A DNA stretch of 64,000 bases from Halalkalibacter okhensis (lineage in GTDB: Bacteria > Bacillota > Bacilli > Bacillales > Bacillaceae_D): contig NZ_JRJU01000002.1 of assembly GCF_000787375.1 (NCBI RefSeq), forward strand, positions 62,001 through 126,000, read 5' to 3'. Of this stretch, positions 26,777 through 36,008 are shown piece after piece. The position numbers and the translations under genes were made by a program. Each line of letters starts with the position of its first letter. Positions within the stretch are counted from its first letter, which is position 1. The notes beneath the pieces are model-generated. The model worked only from the letters and a program-made list of their open reading frames with translations. It ran no database searches and had not been told where the DNA came from.

Positions 26777-27373
26777 ATGCCTAAAATAGTAGATCACGCT
26801 GAAAGAAAAGATCAAATTGTCGAAGCAACGTTTCGCTGCATTCATCATTATGGATTTGAAAAAACAACTTTACGAGAAATTGCAAAAGAAGCAGAACTAT
26901 CGTTAGGTTCTGTTCAACACTTTTTTCCAAAACAAAAAGACATCTATATGTATGCTATGGATGTGATCTACCAAAGGTTCGAAAAAAGAATGCAAAAGGT
27001 CATACAAAATCAAGAGGTTTTTGAAAACGCCGTTCGAACAGTCAAACAGATTGTTCAAGTGAATACTGAAGAAGAACGAATTGAGAATGATATTTGGGTA
27101 AAGTTTTCGATTATGGCTACAATGAACAAGGAATATCAGGAGCAACAAAAAGGGTTTCGAGAAGTACATCTTAATTTTGCGAAGGATATCATTAAAACGC
27201 TTATAAATCATGGATATATGAAGAAATCGACCAATATTGAAGAAAGCGCAAATTCGTTAATAATCTACATCCACGGTTTAGTATTTGAATCGGTCATTTA
27301 TGCACATTTATATAACGATCAAATGGTCGAAAAAGAAATTAGAGAGTATTTACAAAGGATTTGTACTGAGTAA
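26777..27373 (+). CDS. TetR-family transcriptional regulator
   Basis: A 198-residue repressor with an N-terminal helix-turn-helix (FEKTTLREIAKEAELSLGSV near 27-46) and an all-helical ligand domain. The ATG follows CAAGGGAGTTTACAT. It is divergent from the small export gene and likely represses both. The C-terminal domain gives no clue to the inducer. Confidence 0.92.
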   Translation: MPKIVDHAERKDQIVEATFRCIHHYGFEKTTLREIAKEAELSLGSVQHFFPKQKDIYMYAMDVIYQRFEKRMQKVIQNQEVFENAVRTVKQIVQVNTEEERIENDIWVKFSIMATMNKEYQEQQKGFREVHLNFAKDIIKTLINHGYMKKSTNIEESANSLIIYIHGLVFESVIYAHLYNDQMVEKEIREYLQRICTE

Positions 27374-27411
27374 CCCTTCATAGTAGTGTGTTCATGTGGG
27401 GCATAAGGAAA

Positions 27412-27443
27412 CGAAAGAAGCAAGAAATCTCTTGCTTCTTTCG
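27412..27443. terminator. Bidirectional terminator between convergent genes
   Basis: CGAAAGAAGCAAGA and TCTTGCTTCTTTCG form a perfect 14-bp stem around AATC, lying between the convergent tetR and dehydrogenase genes. Confidence 0.7.
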
Positions 27444-27480
27444 TTGTTGCAAGCTGGGTCACCAACTTGTCCACATGCTC

Positions 27481-28533
27481 CTACGGTCTTATCATAACTT
27501 TAATTGCATTTGTTCTATCTGATATTGCCTTTTCAAATGCTCCTTCTGTTTCATCCAAAGAATAATAGTGTGTCATCATATTTTTCAAATCAATTCCTGC
27601 TACTTTACATTGAGAAATCATATCAATTGCCGTTTGATAGGTATTGGAATAGCGAAACACTCCAAATAAATCGATTTCTCCTCCAACAATTTCGTTAATA
27701 TTTAAAGTAGCAATATCTTCTGGAGGTAACCCAACAACGACCACTCTTCCTCCTCTTTTTACTGAGGTAAGGGCAGATTGTAATGCCTTCGCATTGCCAG
27801 CTGTCTCCAAAGCCAGATCCACATTTTTTCCACTTGTAATATCAGCGATTCTATCTGCTAAATTCTCATTCTTTAAGTTTACAGTATCTGTTACACCCAT
27901 CTTTTTGGATAGTTCTAGACGTGATTCTTCAAAATCTACACCTATGACCTTGGTAGCACCAGACAAGTGAGCAACTACTGCACTTAACATACCAATTGGC
28001 CCCATCCCCATGATAACTACCGTTTCTCCTGCCTGTAATCTTCCTCTCTTCATCGCATGGATACCAACAGAAATCGGTTCAGCCATGGCTGCTTCATCAA
28101 ATGACATCTCATCAGGAATCGGAAATACAAAATCTGACCGAATGGCAATATATTCACAAAAAGCGCCATCGTATGGTGGTGTTGCCAAGAATTTCACCTC
28201 TGGACATAGATTGTACTTTCCTGATTTACAGTACTCACATAGACCACACGTCACACCAGGTTCAACCGTTACTCTTTGTCCTATTTTTAAATGCTTAACT
28301 TCTGAACCCATTCCAACTATTTCACCAGAAGATTCATGTCCTAGTATAATAGGTTTTTCTACAATAAAATTACCAATACGACCGTGTTGATAGTAATGAA
28401 CATCAGATCCACACAAACCAACTGATTTTACTTTAATTAGTACTTCATCATTTGCTGGGATGGGGATATTTCTATTTTGCAACTCAATTTTTCCTGGCTC
28501 TATTAAAATGGCAGCCTTCATTTGTTTAGACAT
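27481..28533 (-). CDS. Zinc-dependent medium-chain dehydrogenase, sorbitol/L-iditol type
   Basis: A 350-residue oxidoreductase. Catalytic-zinc ligands occur in GLCGSDVHYY and GHESSGE, structural-zinc cysteines in CGLCEYCKSGKYNLC, and a Rossmann motif GMGPIGM near 170. The closest named pattern is sorbitol dehydrogenase (GutB), which turns sorbitol or xylitol into a ketose with NAD+. I use ATG 28533 behind GAGGAGG; the ATG at 28557 lies upstream of that site. It is monocistronic here. A role in polyol or ketose metabolism fits the fructose-related genes nearby, but the substrate is inferred. Confidence 0.87.
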   Translation of the reverse strand: MSKQMKAAILIEPGKIELQNRNIPIPANDEVLIKVKSVGLCGSDVHYYQHGRIGNFIVEKPIILGHESSGEIVGMGSEVKHLKIGQRVTVEPGVTCGLCEYCKSGKYNLCPEVKFLATPPYDGAFCEYIAIRSDFVFPIPDEMSFDEAAMAEPISVGIHAMKRGRLQAGETVVIMGMGPIGMLSAVVAHLSGATKVIGVDFEESRLELSKKMGVTDTVNLKNENLADRIADITSGKNVDLALETAGNAKALQSALTSVKRGGRVVVVGLPPEDIATLNINEIVGGEIDLFGVFRYSNTYQTAIDMISQCKVAGIDLKNMMTHYYSLDETEGAFEKAISDRTNAIKVMIRP

Positions 28534-28671
28534 ACTTCCTCCTCGTTGCTGTTTCAATTATAATAACTTACACATACTTGTCCTGCTATGAACAATAACT
28601 TTTTTACATACTTCTATAGTCCCAACTAATTTCCCTTTTTAATTTTCGCCGTTTTTTTTATTAATTTAGTT

Positions 28672-29129
28672 ACTCAACTTTCGCACCAATAAATCCCTAA
28701 TTAATGTAAGGTATCTAAGAGCTTGTGACATTAAAGTTTGCTCCTTGACAATACGTTACCTATGAAAAACATCTCACCCTGACGTTTCATTGAGTGACGA
28801 GAACCACGCAAAAAAAAGCTCGAATCCGGAGCTCGACCGATCGCTGCAGAAATGCTCGCTCCGCGTCCTGCGGGGAGGCGCCGAGCTAACTGGCTACGCC
28901 AGTGGATCTCGGCTCTGCCTCTAGTTCCCGCGGGAGTCTACGCGGCATTTCTTCCGCTGAAGATAGCGGTGCCACCAGTTTGTCCATTTTAAACACACAC
29001 TTGAGGATCTCCTAAAACAAAACACTAAACGAATACAAAGAGTGATCAAAAGTCAATTGCAGAATGGGTTGTGGGTCTGATTAGCTAAATCAAGGGTTAC
29101 CTGCCTATTTCAGCTTGCGAAAGTTGAGT
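28672..29129. repeat. Segment bounded by 14-bp inverted repeats, possible decayed IS or MITE
   Basis: ACTCAACTTTCGCA at 28672-28685 is the exact reverse complement of 29116-29129, and imperfect pairing extends a few bases outward. The 458-bp interval is non-coding. Confidence 0.55.
28838..28968. repeat. GC-rich imperfect palindrome
   Basis: About 130 bases with GC content far above the surroundings. Paired blocks include GAAATGC with GCATTTC, GAGGC with GCCTC, CCGAG with CTCGG, and ACTGGC with GCCAGT at the centre. It could fold into one long hairpin. Confidence 0.75.
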
Positions 29130-29334
29130 TAGTTAGATTAATTTCATGATTTAATTCCTAAGTCTTGGGCTTTAAGATATTAAAAAAAGAGTACCTCCCC
29201 ATATATTTCACGAAACAAGCGAAGAACCTTTCAAAGGCAACTGGAGTTCAGTTAGTTGACCGCGACTTTTCACTCGCTCCCATAATGCATTAGCGAGTGA
29301 AAGCGTTGTTTCCTATAAGGAAAACAGAACGAAT

Positions 29335-29355
29335 AGGCGTCTAATACAGACGCCT
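29335..29355 (-). terminator. Hairpin downstream of fructokinase
   Basis: AGGCGTCT and AGACGCCT form a perfect 8-bp stem about 90 bases past the fructokinase stop. The T-tract is weak. Confidence 0.45.
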
Positions 29356-29444
29356 CTATCAACTCAACTGAAACCGAATTGCATATTTAATTAAAGGTTT
29401 TAATTACTATTCTAAGAATATTACTACCATTCATCGTTTAAATT

Positions 29445-30404
29445 TTATATTTGTTTGCTTCCCTCCATATACTTCATAACATCCTTTACTTTCGGCAGAG
29501 CTGTCATTGCGCCTTTGACGGAGGCTGCTAACGCCCCAGAAATACTTGCAAACTCGGCCATTCGCTTTAACTCCCCCATCGACAATTCGGAAAGAGATTT
29601 GTCAAATTGGTTTAAACCATAGAGTAATCCAGAAACGAAGGCGTCGCCGGCACCGGTTGTATCTACTGCATTAACCTTCATGGCAGGGACATGGCTCTTC
29701 TCCCCGTTAATCAAGATGTAGCTGCCATTCTCCCCTAACGTCACAACGACAACGGGAATGTTGTAGGCAGTGATGGCCTCTAAGCCTTCTTCAAAGCTTT
29801 TACTCCTAGTAATAAAGAATAACTCCTCTTCTGATATTTTTACGATATCTACGAATGGAAGCATCGAGGTGATGGTTTGCTTAGCCTGCTCTTCACTATC
29901 CCACAATGACAACCGGAGATTGGGATCATATGAAACAATCATGTCATTCTCTTTTGCTAATTTTACCGCTTTCCACGTAGCTGCATTGGAAATCTCACCG
30001 ATCAAAGAAATTGAACCAAAATGAAGGATTTTTGTCTCGGTAAAAATTCTTTCTTCTATATCCTCTTCTGCAAGTAACATATCTGCACTTGGACGAATAA
30101 AGAATTCAAAACTTCTTTCTCCATCATCGGCCAATGTAACAAAAACGACGTTCGTCCGTGCTTCATTGGTATAGAACATATTCGTAGTATTTACTTGATA
30201 GGAAGCTAATGTTTCCTTTAGAAAATGCCCGAGCACGTCATTACCGACCTTCCCTACAAATTTGGTAGGTACCTGCAGCTTTGCCAATCCAACCGCTACA
30301 TTGGCAGGCGCGCCACCAGGACATTTTTGGTAAGTCATATTCTCTTTGTCTAATGGAATAAAATCGATTAACGCCTCACCTAGTGTAATAACCCCACTCT
30401 TCAT
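29445..30404 (-). CDS. Fructokinase, PfkB/ribokinase family
   Basis: A 319-residue sugar kinase. It begins MKSGVITLGEALIDFIP and carries the PfkB signatures PGGAPANVAVGLAKL near 29 and DTTGAGDAFVSG near 248, with D254 as catalytic base. ATG 30404 follows AAGGAGG; the ATG at 30419 does not. As last gene of the fructan operon it would phosphorylate fructose released inside the cell by the GH32 enzyme. Confidence 0.9.
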   Translation of the reverse strand: MKSGVITLGEALIDFIPLDKENMTYQKCPGGAPANVAVGLAKLQVPTKFVGKVGNDVLGHFLKETLASYQVNTTNMFYTNEARTNVVFVTLADDGERSFEFFIRPSADMLLAEEDIEERIFTETKILHFGSISLIGEISNAATWKAVKLAKENDMIVSYDPNLRLSLWDSEEQAKQTITSMLPFVDIVKISEEELFFITRSKSFEEGLEAITAYNIPVVVVTLGENGSYILINGEKSHVPAMKVNAVDTTGAGDAFVSGLLYGLNQFDKSLSELSMGELKRMAEFASISGALAASVKGAMTALPKVKDVMKYMEGSKQI

Positions 30405-30438
30405 AAAAACCTCCTTCACTACTCCCTAAATGGTTGAA

Positions 30439-30530
30439 TTATATTTTTACCGCCCATGGCTCGATTGCAACTCTATGTCCCATTTGACCATTTTGTACAT
30501 TCAAAGATTTACCTGACTTACTTCGATTAT
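30439..30530 (-). pseudogene. Possible C-terminal remnant of a glycoside hydrolase
   Basis: Between yesL and fructokinase a frame open from near 30530 ends at a TAA at 30439 with NVQNGQMGHRVAIEPWAVKI. The pattern resembles the last beta strand of GH13-type enzymes (LEPWxxxx). It overlaps the end of yesL in another frame and has no start. Short, so only suggestive. Confidence 0.25.
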
Positions 30531-31121
30531 TTTGCCCTTAGAAAAAGTCCGGTAACAAAATCGATGAATAATCATAGCTGTTAGTGCTCCAATAAAAATA
30601 GACGTTATTGGTACTAAAAGCACAAGAACAACAGCCGAGCTCGTAATAAGTACCACCGAGAAGGATACAGGTAAATCATAGAATGATAGGATGAATGCGC
30701 GTTTTAGAAGCGGTTTTACTTTTGTTATGTTTTCATGTAGCATCACCGGAATGATATATACACTTGTAAATAGATATAATAAAATAATGAAACTAGTTAC
30801 TGTAATTAATACCATTCTTAAGAAATTATGAGGAATCGATAGAAATAAAAGCAGGTCAACTATCAACACAGCTCCTACCATTAACCACATTGCACCGATG
30901 AAGAAACTTCGCTTAAAGTTTTTTACAAAAAAATGCATAAATGGGCGGAATACTTTCTCTTCTTCCTCAAGTTGCCACGCTTTCACAACGCCTGCCATTG
31001 CCACTGTTGCTGGCACAATGGTAATGACAGGGATGGAGAACAATAGCCAAAGCAAGTTTAAAAGGACAATATTCGTTAGTTTATTAAGTGTTTTTGCTGC
31101 TTTCCCATCCCATAAATTCAT
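30501..31121 (-). CDS. YesL family membrane protein (DUF624)
   Basis: A 206-residue membrane protein with about five hydrophobic segments. The start NLWDGKAAKTLNKLTNIVLL and the block LNLLWLLFSIPVITIVPATV are typical of YesL/DUF624, found in operons for oligosaccharide ABC transport. The role of this family is not established; a transporter accessory function is inferred from context. The ribosome site is GTCGGAG. Confidence 0.88.
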   Translation of the reverse strand: MNLWDGKAAKTLNKLTNIVLLNLLWLLFSIPVITIVPATVAMAGVVKAWQLEEEEKVFRPFMHFFVKNFKRSFFIGAMWLMVGAVLIVDLLLFLSIPHNFLRMVLITVTSFIILLYLFTSVYIIPVMLHENITKVKPLLKRAFILSFYDLPVSFSVVLITSSAVVLVLLVPITSIFIGALTAMIIHRFCYRTFSKGKIIEVSQVNL

Positions 31122-31149
31122 TTGCTCCGACCTGCTTTCTTGTTTTCTT

Positions 31150-32586
31150 TTACCAGATTCCTTTTAGCTCTGTTACAGTTACCTTCTGAAAAACTACTTC
31201 TCCGTTTGCTGCAAACAATTGAATGCTTACATCATTTTCTGTTGGGAAAATAATATCTGTCATAACACTTTCCCCATCGTTGAGGAACACTTCTAACGAT
31301 GCCGTATCAAGATAGACTTTTACAGTTTGAACACCTTGATCGGCAACTAGTGATGCAGCATCTTCACTTGGAAATGCCGCAGAAAAATCAACTAATCCGC
31401 TGTTCGTACGATCGATTCCCCACTCACTTTCTTTCAAATGAAAGGTAATGTCCGTATTGTTCTTATCTCCATGGTTGATTCGGATACCCCAAGTTTCTGC
31501 TTTCGTTTCCTTGACTTGGAGATCTAACTCTACTAAGGAGCCAACCTTTGGCAATGTATATGAATGGCTTTCATTGACAACGACATTAGTTTCCTTATTA
31601 GGTTCGTTCACTCTCAGTTGCTCTAGTTGTTTAATCGGTTTCTGAATTAATTTATATCCTTCGCTCATTTTTGCAAGGCTTATCTCACGAGGAACAGACA
31701 TAGCACTTCGCCACGGAGAGGTAGGGACTTCATTAGCATATTGCCAATTGCTCATCCAACCAATCCATACGGGCTTTTCCACATTGCTCCATGAAACCGC
31801 AGCGTAAAAGTCACGGCCAGGATCTGCCCAACGAACCGTTTCATTGGAATCGTCACACGTAAAGGTTTTGCCATCGAAGTCTCCGATGAAATATTGCACA
31901 ACGGACCCACCATTTGGCCCACCCGGATTAATGCTGACGATTAACACCCATTTTTTTTCGTTTTCGCCTTTTACCTCCATCTCAATTAAATCAGGGCATT
32001 CCCAGACACCGCCGTGGGCACCGTACTTCTTCCCAAAAGAAGAAAGAAACTCCCACTCAATCAGGTTGGGCGAACGATAAAACTGAATTTCATCTCCACA
32101 CGCTAGTGACATGACCCACTTGTTTGTTTCATTGTGCCAAAACACCTTCGGATCACGAAAGTCCTTGATACCTGGATTAGCAATGACCGGATTCTCCTTG
32201 TATTTCGTCCACGATCTTCCTCTATCGTTGGAGTAAGCGATGCTCTGTTTCTCATTATCCTCCCCATGATGGGTAAAAATGGCCACTATCACATCCTCTT
32301 CCTCCGATGTTCTCAGGCCACTTGTGTTGTCCTTATCGACAACTGCACTACCGGAAAATATCTGACCTAATTCATCAGGATATAGGGCAATCGGGAGCTC
32401 CTCCCAATGAATTAAATCCTTACTTACAGCATGCCCCCAGTGCATCGGTCCCCAAATCGTGCTGTCGGGATGGTACTGGTAAAACAAATGATATTCACCT
32501 TTGTAATACACAAGTCCGTTCGGATCATTCATCCAGTTTTCCTTAGGACTAAAATGAAATTGCGGTCGAAACTGTTCACTATACAT
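31150..32586 (-). CDS. GH32 beta-fructofuranosidase/fructanase
   Basis: A 478-residue enzyme. Nucleophile D21 is in WMNDPNG, the stabiliser D145 in FRDPKVFW, and acid/base E196 in WECPDL, followed by a C-terminal beta sandwich from about residue 335. There is no signal peptide, so it acts in the cytoplasm on imported fructo-oligosaccharides or sucrose. The neighbours (fructose kinase, oligosaccharide ABC importer, no PTS gene) favour an exo-fructanase/levanase-type activity on unphosphorylated substrate over sucrose-6-phosphate hydrolase. Confidence 0.93.
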   Translation of the reverse strand: MYSEQFRPQFHFSPKENWMNDPNGLVYYKGEYHLFYQYHPDSTIWGPMHWGHAVSKDLIHWEELPIALYPDELGQIFSGSAVVDKDNTSGLRTSEEEDVIVAIFTHHGEDNEKQSIAYSNDRGRSWTKYKENPVIANPGIKDFRDPKVFWHNETNKWVMSLACGDEIQFYRSPNLIEWEFLSSFGKKYGAHGGVWECPDLIEMEVKGENEKKWVLIVSINPGGPNGGSVVQYFIGDFDGKTFTCDDSNETVRWADPGRDFYAAVSWSNVEKPVWIGWMSNWQYANEVPTSPWRSAMSVPREISLAKMSEGYKLIQKPIKQLEQLRVNEPNKETNVVVNESHSYTLPKVGSLVELDLQVKETKAETWGIRINHGDKNNTDITFHLKESEWGIDRTNSGLVDFSAAFPSEDAASLVADQGVQTVKVYLDTASLEVFLNDGESVMTDIIFPTENDVSIQLFAANGEVVFQKVTVTELKGIW

Positions 32587-32625
32587 AATAAAGCACCTCT
32601 ACAAATGATTTATTTCCTACTAGCA

Positions 32626-33450
32626 TTAGCCTTTCACACCACTAGAAGTAATCCCCTGCACATAGTAACGTTGGAAGAACAAGAAGATTAAAATGACAGG
32701 AATCGTTGTTAACGTTAACGCAGCCATGATTTGACCATATTGAACATTGTTATCCGTAAATAAATATTGAATTCCAATTTGTACCGTTTGAACCGAGCGA
32801 TCCGTCGCTGCAATCAATGGCCACATGAAATCACTCCATTGTGTGACGAACGTCAAAATTGCTGCTGTCGCAAATACCGGCTTTGAGTTAGGCACAACAA
32901 TCCGAACAAAAGTCTGGAACGGTGAGGCCCCGTCAATTTGCGCTGCTTCCTCCAGTTCCTTTGGAAAGCCTAAGAAGAATTGACGAAATAGGAAAATGTT
33001 AAAGGCCGATGCAAGAAAAGGAACGATAAGGGCTGGGTACGTATTAATCCAACCAAGATTATTTACAACAATATAAAGTGGAATGAGAACACTTTCAAAC
33101 GGAACAACATAAAGTGCAATGATGATAATAAGAATTAAGTCACTGCCCGGAAACTTCAGCTTAACAAGGGCATAGGCACAAATGGAATTGATTATCGTAC
33201 CAAAAATAACGATCATCCCTACAACGATTAAACTGTTTTTCATATAATGAAAGAAATTTATACTACTTTCGAATAGAATCGTCGAATAATTTTCAAAAGT
33301 TAAGTGGGTAGGAAGTAACGCTCCAAAGCCCATATCTTTAAATATTTCTGTTTCTGGTTTTAAAGAAGCCATGATCATCCACAACAGCGGGGCGATAAAC
33401 ATGAAACCGAGTAAGAGAATGAGAATCGTGGTAGCTGTTTTATTTACCAT
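32626..33450 (-). CDS. Carbohydrate ABC transporter permease, MalG type (start ambiguous, A7 run)
   Basis: A 274-residue inner-membrane protein with six predicted segments and the EAA loop EEAAQIDGASPFQTFVRIVV. The in-frame ATG at 33450 lacks a ribosome site. An ATG at 33470 with AAAGGGGG nine bases before it starts MTQRTK and then meets a run of seven A (33450-33456); one more A would join it in frame to the permease. The second permease of this type in the window shows the same arrangement at 12962-12968. Confidence 0.88.
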   Translation of the reverse strand: MVNKTATTILILLLGFMFIAPLLWMIMASLKPETEIFKDMGFGALLPTHLTFENYSTILFESSINFFHYMKNSLIVVGMIVIFGTIINSICAYALVKLKFPGSDLILIIIIALYVVPFESVLIPLYIVVNNLGWINTYPALIVPFLASAFNIFLFRQFFLGFPKELEEAAQIDGASPFQTFVRIVVPNSKPVFATAAILTFVTQWSDFMWPLIAATDRSVQTVQIGIQYLFTDNNVQYGQIMAALTLTTIPVILIFLFFQRYYVQGITSSGVKG

Positions 33451-33485
33451 TTTTTTGTACGTTGTGTCATCGTATAGATCCCCCT

Positions 33486-34412
33486 TTATTGCTTTAATAT
33501 TTTCTTTAAAATCAATGACGTAATGATGACTACAAGGAAAAACACAACAGCAATGGCAGAGGAATACCCTACATCTCGAAATTGAAATCCATTCTCGTAA
33601 AGCATAAATACGAGTGTTTTCGTAGAGTTACTAGGTCCACCATTCGTCATGACATACGGCTGAATAAAGAGACGAAATGCCTGGATTGTTGTGATGATGA
33701 GCACAAAGCCTGTTACATGCTGGATAGACGGAAGGGTTACGTTACGAAACTTCTGCCATGCATTAGCTCCATCAATGTCTGCCGCTTCGTACAATGTCTC
33801 CGGTACATCCTTAAGCCCAGCTAAAAAGATCATCATCTGAAAGCCCGCAGCTTGCCAGATGGACATGAAAATAATTGAATTCATCGCCTGATCTGGACTT
33901 AATAAAAATGGTTGATTCGGGATGCCAAATACATTTAACACACTATTAATTAATCCACTGTCCACGTTAAAGAGGAACGTCCACAGAATCGCTACGACTA
34001 CCATCGAGGTTACAACTGGACTAAAGAAAAACACCCTTCCAAGTGAGGCCGCTTTTACTTTTTTATTTACTAAAATGGCTAAGACTAGCGCCACACCACA
34101 TTGAAGTGGAACAACGAGTACGGTGAAATAAAGCGTGTTTTTCAATGATGTAAAGAAGATCTGGTCTTGAAATAGCCTTACATAGTTATCTAATCCTATG
34201 AAGGTCTTCCCGTCTGGATTTAACATATTGTAGCTCATAAAGCTGTACGTGAAGGCTAAAATTACCGGCAAGATTAAGAAGGTAAACATCAATACTAAGG
34301 CTGGTAATGAAAATAACACTCCCAGTATTTTCTGTTGTCGTTTGTAGGTCAGTTGACCTTTGTTCTTTTTCATTACAGGGTTCATATTTTTTCCCACATC
34401 TGTATTCAACAT
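33486..34412 (-). CDS. Carbohydrate ABC transporter permease, MalF type
   Basis: A 308-residue inner-membrane protein with six predicted segments after a basic N-terminal tail and an EAA loop YEAADIDGANAWQKFRNVTL near 213-232. The start at 34412 has AAGGTGG upstream. It partners the MalG-type permease of the fructan operon. No ATPase gene is present, again pointing to a shared MsmX-type ATPase. Confidence 0.92.
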   Translation of the reverse strand: MLNTDVGKNMNPVMKKNKGQLTYKRQQKILGVLFSLPALVLMFTFLILPVILAFTYSFMSYNMLNPDGKTFIGLDNYVRLFQDQIFFTSLKNTLYFTVLVVPLQCGVALVLAILVNKKVKAASLGRVFFFSPVVTSMVVVAILWTFLFNVDSGLINSVLNVFGIPNQPFLLSPDQAMNSIIFMSIWQAAGFQMMIFLAGLKDVPETLYEAADIDGANAWQKFRNVTLPSIQHVTGFVLIITTIQAFRLFIQPYVMTNGGPSNSTKTLVFMLYENGFQFRDVGYSSAIAVVFFLVVIITSLILKKILKQ

Positions 34413-34433
34413 GTTCCTACCACCTTGTTTTAC

Positions 34434-34469
34434 TTTTAAAAGGCAATCACAATCGATTGCCTTTTAAAA
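34434..34469 (-). terminator. Hairpin between binding-protein and permease genes
   Basis: TTTTAAAAGGCAATC and GATTGCCTTTTAAAA form a perfect 15-bp stem with a 6-base loop 3 bases after the binding-protein stop. It is likely a partial terminator or RNA stabiliser giving more binding protein than permease. Confidence 0.7.
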
Positions 34470-34472
34470 TGA

Positions 34473-35768
34473 TTAATTATTTCGTGCAATATCTGCTTCT
34501 ACTTCTGCCACTACCTGCTCGATTTCTGTCTTGACGTCACCACCAAGAAAGATATTCTGTACCGCTTGACCGTATCTTGAGGATAAGACAGGGTAAGAAG
34601 TAGTTGATGGTCTTGGATGGGCTGTATTTAACACTTGATCTTTTAGAACGTTAAGAGGTTCTTCATCCCACTCTGTCATTTCTTCGAAGGAAGAAATTCG
34701 GGCTGCTGGCTTATTATCTGACCTTGCTATTTTAATAACATTTTCTTTGTTTAAAATATAGTTTAGAAGTATAGCAGACTCTTCTACATGCTCTGTATTC
34801 GTAGACATACCCCAGTTCCAGTCACCAGACGGTGAAACTTGTTCTCCATTAGGACTTTTTGGGTAATAAGTAATTCCCCATTCTGTTTCTGGGTAATTTT
34901 GCAGTTGAGCCCATTGCCATGATCCCATTAACATCATTGCGGCGTTTCCATCTTCAAATTCAGTTGGTGTTGGCTGTAAGTTTACTAGACCTTCTGTTGT
35001 GAATTTTTGTAAGAATTCTAATGCTTCAATTGTTTCAGGGCTATTAATGTAACCATCTACCGTTGAGCCATCTTCAGCAATAAAGCTACCGTCGTTACTC
35101 CATACCGTTGGTCCTGTGAAGTATATAATCCACTCACCATAATCTAGCGTCCAGTTAACTCCATAAATTCCGTTTTCTTTATCCGTTAATTGCTGAGCTG
35201 CTTCATAGAAATCATCCCATGTCCAAGCTTCTTCTAACGTCTTCGGTGGTTCAATCCCCGCATCGGCTAGCATTTCTACGTTATAGAACAATGCCACAGT
35301 TGATTCTGTTGCACCTAATGTGTACAGCTGACCGTCGTACGTTCCTTGCGTAATAATCGAATCTACAAAATCATCTAAGTCGTCTACAAGTCCTTCAATC
35401 GGTTGGATAATTCCTGCATCGGCATAGTTTGCCACGTTAGGACCATCCAATGCCACTAAATCTGGCAATGTTTTGCTTGTTGCTGCCGCTGAAATTCTAT
35501 CTTCATAGGCATACGTACTCCCTCTTGGTACTAACTCTAGATCCGCATGAATCTGTCCTGCATATTCTTCATTAAACGCTTCAATAATTTCTGTATATGC
35601 ATCTTGCGTATCTCCTTGTGGGTGCCATAGAGTTAAGTTAACCACGTCCCCATCAGCGTCACTGCCATTTCCACTATCACTACTTGCTTCATCAGAGCCT
35701 GATGAGCACCCTACTACTAGTATTGTTATAGCTACCAGTAACATAGCGCTTAACCAAAAACGTTTCAT
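34473..35768 (-). CDS. Sugar ABC transporter substrate-binding lipoprotein (fructan operon)
   Basis: A 431-residue solute-binding protein with a signal peptide MKRFWLSAMLLV and lipobox VVGC (C21), followed by a Ser/Asp-rich linker. ATG 35768 follows TTAGGGGGAAATGAA and is preferred to 35786. A cre-like site lies 120 bases upstream. It heads the operon binding protein-permease-permease-GH32-yesL-fructokinase and should deliver a fructo-oligosaccharide. Confidence 0.92.
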   Translation of the reverse strand: MKRFWLSAMLLVAITILVVGCSSGSDEASSDSGNGSDADGDVVNLTLWHPQGDTQDAYTEIIEAFNEEYAGQIHADLELVPRGSTYAYEDRISAAATSKTLPDLVALDGPNVANYADAGIIQPIEGLVDDLDDFVDSIITQGTYDGQLYTLGATESTVALFYNVEMLADAGIEPPKTLEEAWTWDDFYEAAQQLTDKENGIYGVNWTLDYGEWIIYFTGPTVWSNDGSFIAEDGSTVDGYINSPETIEALEFLQKFTTEGLVNLQPTPTEFEDGNAAMMLMGSWQWAQLQNYPETEWGITYYPKSPNGEQVSPSGDWNWGMSTNTEHVEESAILLNYILNKENVIKIARSDNKPAARISSFEEMTEWDEEPLNVLKDQVLNTAHPRPSTTSYPVLSSRYGQAVQNIFLGGDVKTEIEQVVAEVEADIARNN

Positions 35769-35887
35769 TTCATTTCCCCCTAACAATTTTTTGTTGGCTT
35801 ACATTTGATGCTGATGTACTGAATTTTGTTAATTCGTAGCTCTCTAGCTTTTCTTTTTCTGTTAGCTACAAATTCATTGTATCTTTT

Positions 35888-35901
35888 TTAAAACGCTTAC
35901 A
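35888..35901. promoter_or_regulatory. cre-like site upstream of the fructan operon
   Basis: TTAAAACGCTTACA fits TGNAANCGNWNNCA with one mismatch. Position upstream of the binding-protein gene suits CcpA repression. Confidence 0.55.
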
Positions 35902-35953
35902 TAACGAGACAAAGCTTTGATTAATGTTTAAATTTTTATTATTTTCCGAATAA

Positions 35954-35985
35954 AAAAATCCCTCAACAATGTGAGAGATTTTTTG
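35954..35985. terminator. Terminator after the accessory binding-protein gene
   Basis: On the minus strand AATCTCTCA pairs with TGAGGGATT followed by TTTTTT; A and T tracts on both sides allow bidirectional use. Confidence 0.75.
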
Positions 35986-36008
35986 TTAGGCTATTATTCT
36001 TTAAGACA

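Larger units (their letters stand above)
28534..29444. other. Long intergenic stretch with nested inverted repeats
   Basis: No gene is seen on either strand. It holds a segment bounded by 14-bp inverted repeats (28672-29129), a GC-rich palindrome inside it (28838-28968), and small hairpins nearer the fructokinase gene (29267-29303 and 29335-29355). Confidence 0.7.

Noticed and set aside
28558-29444. Riboswitch or T-box leader upstream of the dehydrogenase or downstream of fructokinase
   Set aside because: No T-box sequence or known aptamer core is visible; the structure present is explained by inverted repeats.
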